From: Bacteroidia bacterium 43-41
GTDB taxonomy: Bacteria; Bacteroidota; Bacteroidia; Bacteroidales; Dysgonomonadaceae
Direction: 5' to 3'
Length of the DNA stretch: 64,000 bases
Assembly: GCA_001898165.1 (NCBI GenBank)
Contig: MKTD01000050.1
Location: forward strand, 41,691 to 105,690
A program made the position numbers and the translations under genes. The notes beneath the pieces are model-generated. The model had not been told where the DNA came from and searched no databases. It saw nothing but the letters and a program-made list of their open reading frames with translations. Each line of letters starts with the position of its first letter. Within the stretch, counting starts at the first letter, position 1. Shown here one piece after another: positions 50,201 to 57,466 of the stretch.

Positions 50201-50277
50201 AATCTACGGATTTAATTGATATGGGGACTTATCCGCAGTCGAGATCTTTTATTTGTGGAATAAATTTTTCTTTTTAA
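47218..50277 (+). CDS. SusC/RagA TonB-dependent glycan transporter
   Basis: 1019 residues without an STN domain, as expected for a SusC controlled by an HTCS rather than by sigma/anti-sigma. Signal peptide, carboxypeptidase-like beta domain (VRGSVKDALSNEELIGVTVLV), DEVVVVGYSAQKKS, plug (DIRIRGEGTIGNNNPLYVVDGVP) and barrel ending CGINFSF. It pairs with the SusD gene 21 bases downstream. Confidence 0.95.
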   Translation: MKRTLFFVMVVCAALGLHAQTTVNVRGSVKDALSNEELIGVTVLVIETGNGTVTDINGNFELTVPVNNTLRISYVGYSNQEIVITNQTVLEINLQPKTQLMDEVVVVGYSAQKKSTLTGAVAPVNVDDMERRRVADVRQALQGQVAGVQVTQSTGAPGDEIDIRIRGEGTIGNNNPLYVVDGVPTRELAFINPSDIESMTVLKDASAAAIYGSRASAGVIVITTKGGVAGKTKFEANFYSGIQYASNLPKMLNAEQYMNVVEKAWNNAGYSGTNPYTADKGRSDFADTDWLDELFEPGHMQNIQMTASGGSDKLQYLLSLGYVNQDGIVVYDNDKYKRFNFRTNINANLTERIKIGTNMQLSYAVQDKLSSKGDAPGIIRHALLRPPVIPVFKSPDDPTYSERNPFTDLPFYVHNNRDTGGWESDKYEWTQNPIALAYFTDDTHSHFKTFGNIFGEISFLPEKELTYRTNAGIDLNFLHDKAFYANFGDDDGGGSQIDRGLGRQNRPNGLNEYRGEELTFTWNNTLSYNKMFNLHSLNALVGSEFITNYGSGINASRRRYEYDTEKFRYIDFGSTEQDLWNGGSGSEWALMSYFTSLTYVYDMRYMLTANFRADASSRFAEKNRWGYFPSLSIGWKLSEEQFLKKQEWLSDLKLRASIGQLGNQEIANYAYLTLIKKDGDKYLISRYGNPDLKWETTTQYNVGLDVGVLRNRLYFTADYFQKYTTDILLPISLPSIVGDVQPTIVNAGEVSNRGWEFGITLRNSESVFKYNINANISTVKNRVEKLHPNLPSLVGSVTRTEPGQPLNAYYGYVFEGVYQNTNEIKTHLHGTTNPTPVPGDIRFKDLNGDGRIDDNDRDFIGDPNPGLLYGLNFSGSYKNFDVAILFQGVGNVDRYNDSKKIIDYDTRPFNYTTNILNAWDGEGSTNTIPRVSFTDNGSSRISSIFVEDASYLRLKNVEVGYSFTNIRKLGLQNIRIYVSAQNLFTLTNYTGLDPESTDLIDMGTYPQSRSFICGINFSF

Positions 50278-50298
50278 ACAACTTAAATCTTTTGGATA

Positions 50299-51783
50299 AT
50301 GAAATTTTATAAGAATCTGTTTTTAATGATAATCGGGATGCTCCTGTTGTCAGGATGCGAAGGCTATCTGTCGAAAGACCCGATAGGCCTGTTGACGCCC
50401 GATCAGGTTGATATGCAGCCAACGACTACCACTGTACAATATGCGGTGAGTTCATCTTATCAGCTGCTTTCGAGTACGTTGAATATTATCGGAGAGTGGG
50501 GATGGAATGACGGAACAGTTACCAGAGGCGACTTTATCCTCCAGGACATCGCTTCCGATGATGTGCAGAAAAAATGGAATCCCGATGGAGATCAGGCTTG
50601 GATGGATGAGCTCAATAATTTTAGTTTTATTGCCTCAAATGCTGGATTCAATGGACAATGGGCGTATGATTATGAAGGAGTTTCGAGAGTAAATACGGCT
50701 ATCGACTATTTAACCAATGAGGAGATGATGGCTAAGCTTAATTTCAATAAATCGGAACAAGACAGGCTTTTAGGAGAGGTGTACTTTCTAAGGGCTTTTT
50801 ACTATTTTGATTTGGTGACGAATTTCGGAGGGGTTCCATTGTTATTGAAGCCGTTGACATCTTTTAATGAGGCTTACGAAGTTGCTGTAAGGGCAACAGC
50901 CGATGAGGTCTGGGCACAGATTGATAAGGATTTGAACGATGCCAGGGGGTTGTTGCCCGATGCCAAATATTCTCATCAACAAGAAAAATGGCGTGTGTCG
51001 AAAGGGGCGGCTATAGCCCTTCAGGCGAAAGTAGCGCTGTTTAACGAAAGATGGCAGGAAGTAATTACTCGTGTAGAGGAACTCGAAAACACGGGGTATT
51101 ACAACTTAAACAACAATTATTTCGATAGCTTTGATGTGAATAAACAATTCCAAGAACAAGAAGTGATCTTTTGCTATAATCACGAATCAGCCCAGACTCC
51201 GAGAAAAGGGAACGGTTTATGTGCTCTGCTGGGTTGGGGATTCGTGGCGCCTGAAGCATCATTTATTGCGGCTTTTGAGGAAAATGATCCAAGATTGCTC
51301 TATACTGTAGATGTTGGATCAAAAAATATAAATAAAATTTTGGGAACGCTCGACGGGAAATATAAAGGTGATGATGATGCGCCAAGCAGCCGGGTTTATA
51401 TTCGTTATGCCGATGTTCTCTTGTGGAAAGCGGAAGCGTTGTTAAAAACCGGAAAATTACAAGCGGCTATCGGTATTATCAACCGGGTTCGCCAAAGAGC
51501 CAGGAACTCGATGGCCGCTGACGGGACTCAACCGCCGGCCGGAACATTGCCCGACAGAGATGTCAATGAGTCAAATGCGTCTGTTGTCTCAAACTGGTTG
51601 ATTCACGAAAGAAGAGTTGAATTTGGATTTGAATCTCACCGTTTTCGCGATCTTAAACGCTGGGGTATTGCAGAAGAAGTGTTAGGCGCCCGGGGATTTC
51701 AAAGTGTGCATTATCTGTACCCTATCCCTCAAAGGGAGATAGATAAATCTGGAGGAAGCATAGTTCAAAATGACGGATACTGA
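50299..51783 (+). CDS. SusD/RagB-family glycan-binding lipoprotein
   Basis: 494 residues with lipobox LLSGC (Cys20). Typical SusD content: LLGEVYFLRAFYYFDLVTNFGGVPLLLKPL, RYADVLLWKAEALLKTG, INRVRQRARNS and HERRVEFGFESHRFRDLKRWG. It should cap the upstream SusC and bind the target glycan at the surface. Last gene of the GH130 locus, followed by a strong terminator. Confidence 0.95.
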   Translation: MKFYKNLFLMIIGMLLLSGCEGYLSKDPIGLLTPDQVDMQPTTTTVQYAVSSSYQLLSSTLNIIGEWGWNDGTVTRGDFILQDIASDDVQKKWNPDGDQAWMDELNNFSFIASNAGFNGQWAYDYEGVSRVNTAIDYLTNEEMMAKLNFNKSEQDRLLGEVYFLRAFYYFDLVTNFGGVPLLLKPLTSFNEAYEVAVRATADEVWAQIDKDLNDARGLLPDAKYSHQQEKWRVSKGAAIALQAKVALFNERWQEVITRVEELENTGYYNLNNNYFDSFDVNKQFQEQEVIFCYNHESAQTPRKGNGLCALLGWGFVAPEASFIAAFEENDPRLLYTVDVGSKNINKILGTLDGKYKGDDDAPSSRVYIRYADVLLWKAEALLKTGKLQAAIGIINRVRQRARNSMAADGTQPPAGTLPDRDVNESNASVVSNWLIHERRVEFGFESHRFRDLKRWGIAEEVLGARGFQSVHYLYPIPQREIDKSGGSIVQNDGY

Positions 51784-51826
51784 GAAGAACCACCGGAAGC
51801 TTAAACGCAAATCTTGAGAGGTTGAA

Positions 51827-51873
51827 AAATAAAGTAGGAGGGAAGTAGAATATTTTCCTCCTACTTTATTTAC
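51827..51873 (+). terminator. Terminator of the GH130-SusCD operon
   Basis: AAATAAAGTAGGAGG (51827-51841) and CCTCCTACTTTATTT (51857-51871) form a perfect 15-bp stem 44 bases past the SusD stop. The flanking A and T runs would make it work in both directions. Confidence 0.85.
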
Positions 51874-51968
51874 TTCGGATTTCTTGCAATGGAGCCCGAA
51901 GAGATGTTCATGTAGTATATCGTCCTAATTTTTTGGTGGATTCTCTTGTATAAATCAAGAAACATTTC

Positions 51969-51976
51969 TACATTTG
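51969..51976 (+). promoter_or_regulatory. -7 box for the tRNA pair
   Basis: TACATTTG followed by CA, about 110 bases before tRNA-Gly. The intervening leader has a C/T-rich tandem repeat but no gene. Confidence 0.5.
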
Positions 51977-52036
51977 CAGTCGCAAAAATAAAAGGCGACT
52001 CATTATTGAACTTTTAGATGATCTGGGAGGGAAGAG

Positions 52037-52073
52037 TCTTGGTCTTTTGTCTTTGCTCTTTGTTCTTTGCTCT
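52037..52073 (+). repeat. Short tandem repeat, TCTTTGY units, before tRNA-Gly
   Basis: The segment reads TCTTGG, TCTTTTG, TCTTTGC, TCTTTGT, TCTTTGC, TCT: about five units of 6-7 bases ending seven bases before tRNA-Gly. It is a pyrimidine-rich strand tract in the presumed tRNA leader. Confidence 0.6.
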
Positions 52074-52079
52074 AAAAAT

Positions 52080-52152
<73 letters not shown>

Positions 52153-52160
52153 CAAGGTCT

Positions 52161-52244
52161 GCTCGGATGGTGGAATGGTAGACACGCAAGACTTAAAATC
52201 TTGTGACCATTACGGTTGTGCGGGTTCAAGTCCCGCTCCGAGTA
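52161..52244 (+). tRNA. tRNA-Leu (UAA)
   Basis: An 84-base class II tRNA. The acceptor GCTCGGA pairs with TCCGAGT (first pair G-U), the anticodon loop CTTAAAA gives TAA at 52194-52196, and there is a long variable arm (TGACCATTACGGTTGT region). The T arm contains GGTTCAAGTCC. Eight bases separate it from tRNA-Gly. Its 3-prime end borders the mobile element; tRNA-Leu is a known integration target of Bacteroides NBU1-type elements. Confidence 0.95.
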
Positions 52245-52247
52245 CTC

Positions 52248-52286
52248 CAAAAGGCTGTAAGTCAATTGATTTACAGCCTTTTGTGT
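52248..52286 (+). terminator. Terminator after the tRNA pair
   Basis: CAAAAGGCTGTAA (52248-52260) pairs perfectly with TTACAGCCTTTTG (52271-52283). The loop is itself nearly palindromic, giving an almost continuous hairpin, followed by a T-rich run. Confidence 0.8.
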
Positions 52287-52292
52287 TTCTTA

Positions 52293-52312
52293 GGGGCGCC
52301 AAAGGGGCGCCC
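52293..52312 (+). repeat. Paired GGGGCGCC repeat near the element edge
   Basis: GGGGCGCC occurs at 52293-52300 and again at 52304-52311 with AAA between. Each copy contains the palindrome GGCGCC, and together they can also pair as a hairpin. Its G+C richness stands out in A+T-rich surroundings, just beyond the tRNA terminator. It could be a recombinase-binding site or part of the attachment region. Confidence 0.4.
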
Positions 52313-52398
52313 AAATCAAAATAACAAAAACCTTAAGCATCTTTAACGGTCAGATAATAATTTAACGGATAAATTCCTGATATTTTCCATTTTATCGC

Positions 52399-52406
52399 TA
52401 TTTTTG
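52399..52406 (+). promoter_or_regulatory. -7 box for the RteC-like gene
   Basis: TATTTTTG followed by CC, 27 bases upstream of the ATG at 52433. Confidence 0.5.
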
Positions 52407-52432
52407 CCGATAATGCTTTTCCGGAATAATTT

Positions 52433-53272
52433 ATGGAATCAACTTTTTTCCGCCTCCAACATATCGTAAACCAATACACTTCCTATCGTTTAAGAAAAGC
52501 CATCCAACTTTTTGGTTTAAAATCTGAGTATTGGGATAAAAAGACTTTGTATTCCCACATTGAGGAGGAAATTTACAATTCATCCCTTGAACTTATCGAA
52601 CTTCACGACAAATATCCTATCCTGCATATCACCACCAATTTCTCCGATTTGAAAAACGTGCTATGGGAAAGTACGTTTATCGAATCGCTTTCACCCGATG
52701 AAAGAAAAAAGTATTGGAATTCCGAACAATTATCGTTGAGATTTGAAAAGTTGAAAAACGATAACACCATTTACGATGAACAAATTCCATACTTTTCCGG
52801 TATTCTTTCATCCGTTTATTTAACCGAATACATTGCCTACCTGCAATCGCAATTGCCCAAAGAACAACCGGCACAAACTTTGACCGCATTAGAAACGAAA
52901 TCCACTTTTGAAGCCGGGTTCACACTTCCTCAAATAGAATTATTGACACAATGCGTGAACGAAGTGCGCTTATTTACCGAAAACATTGCAATCGAAACAT
53001 TTGAAAATATTTTATCCTGCACACTTGCCGGACCGCTGAAATCACGCAACAACCGATTGTTGGTATATTTCTTCTCCGCTTTAGACGACCGCAGCCTGAT
53101 AAACCGCAATTGGCAAGCCGTTATCCATAAAAACCGCCTGTTTCTTTCCTCCGGAAAAAACAATCCACTTACTCAAACAGATTTATCTTCTGCCAAAACC
53201 GAATTAAAAGATTCCTCGCCGAAAGGTTCGGAAATCATCGACAAGTACCTCAAAGAACTGAAAAATCATTGA
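52433..53272 (+). CDS. RteC-domain protein
   Basis: 279 residues. The helical sequence (FRLQHIVNQYTSYRLRKAIQLFG early; STFEAGFTLPQIELLTQCVNEVRLF centrally; LLVYFFSALDDRSLINRNWQAVIHKNRLFLSS late) matches the RteC pattern. RteC of CTnDOT-type elements activates excision genes, and RteC-like proteins occur in many mobilizable elements. It lies 53 bases before the excisionase-like promoter, which would be its natural target. Intact frame. Confidence 0.75.
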   Translation: MESTFFRLQHIVNQYTSYRLRKAIQLFGLKSEYWDKKTLYSHIEEEIYNSSLELIELHDKYPILHITTNFSDLKNVLWESTFIESLSPDERKKYWNSEQLSLRFEKLKNDNTIYDEQIPYFSGILSSVYLTEYIAYLQSQLPKEQPAQTLTALETKSTFEAGFTLPQIELLTQCVNEVRLFTENIAIETFENILSCTLAGPLKSRNNRLLVYFFSALDDRSLINRNWQAVIHKNRLFLSSGKNNPLTQTDLSSAKTELKDSSPKGSEIIDKYLKELKNH

Positions 53273-53324
53273 GAATAGGTTGATAACTCAACCATTGTCA
53301 ATTACACCCCTGTTTTTCATCCTC

Positions 53325-53356
53325 TACTTTTGCCCTTGTAATTACAAAAACAAGGG
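53325..53356 (+). promoter_or_regulatory. -7 box with overlapping palindrome before the excisionase-like gene
   Basis: TACTTTTG (53325-53332) is followed directly by CCCTTGTAATTACAA, which contains the perfect 12-bp palindrome TTGTAATTACAA (53336-53347), and then CAAGGG (53351-53356) pairing with CCCTTG (53333-53338). The structure covers the expected transcription start, a likely operator for the RteC-like or HTH protein. Confidence 0.5.
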
Positions 53357-53397
53357 TATGCAGACCCATTTGTATTCATCTATAAAAATAAAAACAA

Positions 53398-53694
53398 ATG
53401 GAAAATTCAACAACAGTTTTGGAGCAACGCATCCAACAGTTAGAAAAGAGCCTGTATCAGGCAAAAAAGATTCTCAGTTTCGAAGAAGCGTGCGCGTTTC
53501 TCAACTTTTCGAAAAGCTATCTCTACAAACTCACATCAGCGTGTGCCATTCCGCACTACAAACCAAGCGGGAAGATGGTTTATTTCGAACGGGAAGAACT
53601 GGAAAACTGGCTCCGGCAAAATCCGGTAAAAACCCGTGAACAAATCGAAATGGAAGCCAACGCGTACATTTTGAAGAATAGTAAGAGACGATGA
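53398..53694 (+). CDS. Excisionase-family helix-turn-helix protein
   Basis: 98 residues. A MerR-like winged helix (ILSFEEACAFLNFSKSYLYKLTSACAIPHYKPSGKMVYFEREELENWL) is the excisionase/DNA-binding HTH signature of Bacteroidetes mobile elements. An N-terminal coiled-coil (TVLEQRIQQLEKSLYQAK) may dimerize. It probably controls or assists excision and element gene expression. The stop overlaps the ATG of the next gene (ATGA). Confidence 0.88.
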   Translation: MENSTTVLEQRIQQLEKSLYQAKKILSFEEACAFLNFSKSYLYKLTSACAIPHYKPSGKMVYFEREELENWLRQNPVKTREQIEMEANAYILKNSKRR

Positions 53695-54902
53695 AAAGGG
53701 ATAAGGCTCAATACAAGGATACTCAATCGGGTAAACAATCCAAAAACGAGCGCATCGAAACCTTTCTTCGGGGCGAGTTTGACTTTCGTTTCAACACCGT
53801 CAAATCCCGGACAGAGTATAAGGAAAAGGGTTCCGAGAAGCCCTTTTCCGTACTCACCAAGTTCGACATCAACTCCATCCGGCGCATATTGGACAGTAAA
53901 GGCGGCATCTATACCTCGCCCGACAACATCCGTAACATCCTGGAGAGCAATTTTGCACCGAAAGTAAATCCCATAAAAGAATACTTCCAAAACCTGCCCG
54001 CTTACCCATCCAACGACGACACGTCACCCATTACGGAGCTGGCGAAGTGCGTAACGGTTAAAAATACCAACAATTGGAACGGATACCTGCTCAAATGGCT
54101 GGTGGCAGTAGTGGCCAACGCGATGGACGATACCGCGTGCAAAAACCACACCTGTCTGGTGCTGACCGGCAGGCAGGGAGAGTATAAAACCACTTTTCTG
54201 GATATGCTTTGTCCCACAGGCCTTCAGAATTATCTTTTCACCGGTAAAATCGATCCGCAGAACAAGGACGTCCAAACCCTGATGGCGGAATTCCTGCTTA
54301 TCAATATCGATGACCAACTTCGAGCACTAAACAAACGGGATGAAAACGAACTGAAAAATCTGATCACGACACCTTTCGTGAAGTACCGCCGTCCGTATGA
54401 CATCTACATCGAAGAACATCCGCACAGGGCAAGCTTTATGGCGTCGGTAAACGGAAACGACTTCCTGACCGATTCCACCGGAAGCCGCCGTTTCCTGCCG
54501 TTTGAAGCGTTATACATCGACATAGACAGGATGAAAGATACGGATATGGACAACGTGTTCAGCCAGGCATATCATCTTTACAAATCGGGATTCAGGTATT
54601 GGTTCAACAAAGACGAAGTGATGGAACTCAATTACTCCAACAACGAGTTTCAGATGCAGACGGTGGAATACGAAATGTTGATAAAGGGATTTACGGAGCC
54701 GGATGAAAACGGCACGCAAGACTGTTTTTATACCACCACGGAAATTGTCGATTACCTGCAACCCTTTTGTTCCACCCGCCTTGTTGTAAAACAGATGGGC
54801 GAAGCCTTACGTAAAAGTTCATTCAAAAGGGAATCAAGACGTGTAAACGGCAAGCCCGTTTGGGGCTACCTGCTGAAACAGGTAATCCCCGTGCCGTTTT
54901 AA
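53691..54902 (+). CDS. VirE/VapE-family P-loop ATPase (primase-helicase type)
   Basis: 403 residues. A C-terminal ATPase of the VirE family with phosphate-binding loop GRQGEYKTTFLDML (160-169), Walker B-like EFLLINIDDQLRAL, and PYDIYIEEHPHRASFMASVNGNDFLTDSTGSRRFLPF, a stretch typical of these proteins. Such proteins act in element replication, usually beside a CHC2/Toprim primase, as here. Translationally coupled to the upstream HTH gene by ATGA. Intact frame. Confidence 0.85.
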   Translation: MKRDKAQYKDTQSGKQSKNERIETFLRGEFDFRFNTVKSRTEYKEKGSEKPFSVLTKFDINSIRRILDSKGGIYTSPDNIRNILESNFAPKVNPIKEYFQNLPAYPSNDDTSPITELAKCVTVKNTNNWNGYLLKWLVAVVANAMDDTACKNHTCLVLTGRQGEYKTTFLDMLCPTGLQNYLFTGKIDPQNKDVQTLMAEFLLINIDDQLRALNKRDENELKNLITTPFVKYRRPYDIYIEEHPHRASFMASVNGNDFLTDSTGSRRFLPFEALYIDIDRMKDTDMDNVFSQAYHLYKSGFRYWFNKDEVMELNYSNNEFQMQTVEYEMLIKGFTEPDENGTQDCFYTTTEIVDYLQPFCSTRLVVKQMGEALRKSSFKRESRRVNGKPVWGYLLKQVIPVPF

Positions 54903-55192
54903 CTTTCACTATTTCTACTTACTACCTTACTACAACCTAAAAAAATAAAGAATAATACAGTGAAAGAAAAAGAGTTGTGCTGTCGTAACATCTTTTTCGG
55001 ACAAGTTACGACCCACTTACGACATTACTACACGGGTGCACGATGTAGTAGGACAAATCAACAACCGTCGTAAGATGAAAACAGAAAATAACGATACTTT
55101 TTTCTTTCACTGTCAATGAATTAAACAGATGTAGTACGTAGTAAGAGAAAAACCCAAACCTCCAAAGTACATAACACTAAAAAACAAAAAAA
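54903..55192. repeat. Iteron-like candidate replication origin between ATPase and primase
   Basis: No gene in these 290 bases. Four copies of an octamer (G/C)TTACGAC are present: GTCGTAAC 54982-54989 (reverse), GTTACGAC 55005-55012, CTTACGAC 55016-55023 and GTCGTAAG 55067-55074 (reverse). They are enclosed by ACAGTGAAAGAAAAAG (54957-54972) and its near-exact inverse CTTTTTTCTTTCACTGT (55097-55113). TACTAC/GTAGTA motifs recur on both sides. The arrangement between replication genes suggests an origin or autoregulatory region of the element. Function is inferred. Confidence 0.5.
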
Positions 55193-56098
55193 ATGAAAAC
55201 CTCAATAGAAAACCTCAAACAAAAATCCATTAAACGGTATTTAGCCGAAAACGGCATCTACCCGGCGAGAGAATATTCCGGTTACGGAATCTATAAAAGT
55301 CCGTTCCGTAACGAACGAAAAGCAAGCTTTAAAGTAGATTATCACAAGAACTTGTGGCGCGACTTCGGAAGCGATGAAGGCGGAAGCATCATCGACTTGG
55401 TAATGAAAATGAAACAATGCTCCTTTATTTAAGCCGTAAGACACTTGGAAGAAAAAGCCAACTTTCCTGTAAACGTCAAGACCGCTTTTTCTCCTTCAAC
55501 GGAATCGGTCGGACGGATGAAGTTGATCAAGGTGAACCAACTCCTTCCGCCCCACCTCGAAAAGTACATCCGGGACAGATGTATTCCCTCTGACTTAACG
55601 AAAGAATACCTGACCGCCGTTTATTACGACGTAAACGGCAGAGAGTATTCCGCATTGGGATTTAAAAACGACAAAGGAGGTTTTGAACTTCGGAATCGCG
55701 ATTTTCAAGGATGTTATCCGCCCAAAACGATAACCACCTTTGACCACAACACCACCACCTGTAACCTGTTCGAAGGATTTACCGACTTTTTAAGTTACCT
55801 GACTTTGTATCCGATGAAAGAAAAAAGTCTTTCACCGGAATCGGCAGTGGTGTTGAACTCCACGGGCAACCTCGAAAAAGCCCTTCCGTTTCTCTCAAAA
55901 CATACCCAAATTTATACTTACTTGGATAACGATGAAGGTGGAAAAACGGCAATGCAGAAACTTAAAAAAATGGGATTTCTGGTAACCGACTGTTCCCATC
56001 TCTATGCAAAGGACAACGATTTAAACGACTTTTTGCAGCGGATGATCCGACAAAAGACTACTCAAAATATCACCAAATCCAAGCGGATAAAATTCTAA
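55193..56098 (+). pseudogene. Toprim primase split by an in-frame stop codon
   Basis: Two ORFs (55193-55432 and 55445-56098) lie in the same reading frame, separated only by TAA at 55430-55432. Read through, they form one roughly 301-residue primase: an N-terminal CHC2-like fold without the zinc cysteines (GIYKSPFRNERKASFKVDYHKN, then LWRDFGSDEGGSIIDLVMKM) followed by a Toprim domain (NLFEGFTDFLSY, YTYLDNDEGGKTAMQKL). A single change, for example CAA to TAA, explains the break. It may be a mutation, a sequencing error or, least likely, programmed readthrough. It lies after the VirE-type ATPase and before the mob genes. Confidence 0.8.
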
Positions 56099-56281
56099 AT
56101 ACAGACCGCTAAACATCAATAAGACCGTAATAAATGAGATGAAAAACAAGGTTAAATTCGCTGAGTAAACAACGAAGCACGAATCTCGAAGAATGTAAGA
56201 AGCAGGTTTGTGTTTCGGGCAGCCCGAAACCTTGTTTTTCATCCCGTTGGTCTCCATTTACACCCATAAACAAGTACAGAA
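56099..56281. other. Candidate oriT: nested inverted repeats upstream of the mob genes
   Basis: A 183-base gap without a gene. GATGAAAAACAAGGTT (56138-56153) and AACCTTGTTTTTCATC (56228-56243) are a perfect 16-bp inverted repeat separated by 74 bases. Inside, GTTTCGGGC (56212-56220), one A, GCCCGAAAC (56222-56230) forms a tight hairpin that shares bases with the right arm, so the two folds are mutually exclusive. Position directly before the mobilization genes is where oriT normally lies. It could alternatively be a terminator or attenuator; the T run after the right hairpin (CTTGTTTTTC) allows that. Confidence 0.5.
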
Positions 56282-56638
56282 ATGACATCAAAAATACCCA
56301 CAAAAAAAGGCGGACGCCCTGCCAAAAGTTTAGTCGAAAAACGCAGGTACCGGCTATCCTTAAAACTGAACACGAACGAATATTTTCAACTCAAAAGTAA
56401 GGCACGCACAGCCGGAAAAAACCGATGCGATTTCCTTCGGGAGTTTATTCTGACCGGAGAAGTCAGACAACGATTCACCCCGGAGCAAAACAAAGTGTTG
56501 AGTCAAATAAGCGGAGAAAGCAACAACCTGAACCAGCTCGTAAAATTGGCACACACCCAAGGCGTATGGTATATCGAAATAAAGGCTAAAGACCCTATGG
56601 CAGAATTGGACGAACTGTTAAAACGCATCCGGCTATGA
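56282..56638 (+). CDS. MobC-like relaxosome accessory protein
   Basis: 118 residues. A basic N terminus (KKGGRPAKSLVEKRRYRLSLKLNTNEYFQL) leads to a ribbon-helix-helix-like segment (KARTAGKNRCDFLREFILTGEV), followed by LSQISGESNNLNQLVKLAHTQG, the usual MobC pattern. It would bind oriT and help the relaxase nick DNA. Its stop overlaps the relaxase ATG (ATGA). Intact. Confidence 0.85.
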   Translation: MTSKIPTKKGGRPAKSLVEKRRYRLSLKLNTNEYFQLKSKARTAGKNRCDFLREFILTGEVRQRFTPEQNKVLSQISGESNNLNQLVKLAHTQGVWYIEIKAKDPMAELDELLKRIRL

Positions 56639-57415
56639 CGGCAAAAATCATCAAAGGAACAAGTTTTTCGGGTGCAATCGGCTATATGTTGAGCAAAAAA
56701 GAGAAAGCTGAAATTCTGAAAGCCGAAGGTGTACGCATCGAACCGAAGGAACTCACGGTAAAAAGTTTCGAGTTGCAAGCATCGATGCACCCAAACGTTA
56801 AGAAACCCGTTTGGCATATCTCGCTCAACTTTTCGGAACAGGATAAGCATAAATTGACCAACAATAAAATGGTAAAAATTGCCGAAGAATACCTGCAAAA
56901 AATGAACATCAAGAACGCAGTACCTGATTGTCCGGCATCACGACCGACAGCATCCGCATATCCATCTCTGCATCAACCGCATTGATAACGACGGCAAGCT
57001 GATATCGGACAAGAACGAAAAATACCGCAGTACCGCCGTTTGCAAAGAACTGACCAAAGCGCACGATTTATATTTTGCCAAAGGAAAAGAAAACGTAAAC
57101 CGCGAACGGCTGATCGGAAACGATAAAATCAAGTACGAGATTTACGATGCGTTGCAACGAGCCATTCCCAAAAGCAAAACGCTGCAAGAATCCGAACGAC
57201 AATTGGATAATTTGCTGTATAATCAGCTGTCGTTAACAAACGAAGTAATCGGAGCCATTGACTCGCTTTTCTCATTTCTTGGGGATTCCCTGGGATCGTT
57301 TCTCGAACCGAGCAGCCCGCATTATGATGCAACTCTTGCCGACTACATCAAAAGAATGAGAGCCAAGAAGAATGCCCGGTTGAATAGGGTACGTATAAGC
57401 AGGGTGCGTTTTTAA
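56635..57415 (+). pseudogene. MOB relaxase, frameshifted and probably internally deleted
   Basis: The first frame (56635-56985) encodes MTAKIIKGTSFSGAIGYMLSKK and continues to residue 96 or so, then loses homology. The other frame from 56921 reads YLIVRHHDRQHPHIHLCINR, containing the HxHxH metal motif, and continues without a stop to 57415. The shift lies near 56915-56921; AACGCAG probably lost two bases. After AIPKSKTLQESER the sequence jumps to QLDNLLYNQL, so a central segment seems to be missing as well, which is inference from memory of full-length relatives. As read, no functional relaxase is made. Confidence 0.8.
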
Positions 57416-57466
57416 ATTCAACAATTAAGCAGTTTAACAAAATAACAAAACAACAAATTAAAAACT

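Noticed and set aside
52293-52312. GGGGCGCC repeats considered as a CRISPR remnant
   Set aside because: Only two 8-base copies with a 3-base spacer and no cas genes; CRISPR repeats are longer with spacers near 30 bases. No CRISPR array was seen anywhere in the window.
53280-53639. 119-aa ORF overlapping the excisionase-like gene
   Set aside because: Different frame from the clear HTH protein at 53398-53694 and covers its promoter and palindrome; composition is not protein-like.
55430-55432. Programmed stop-codon readthrough in the primase
   Set aside because: No stem-loop or known readthrough context is evident right after TAA. In an element with other lesions, a nonsense mutation is simpler.
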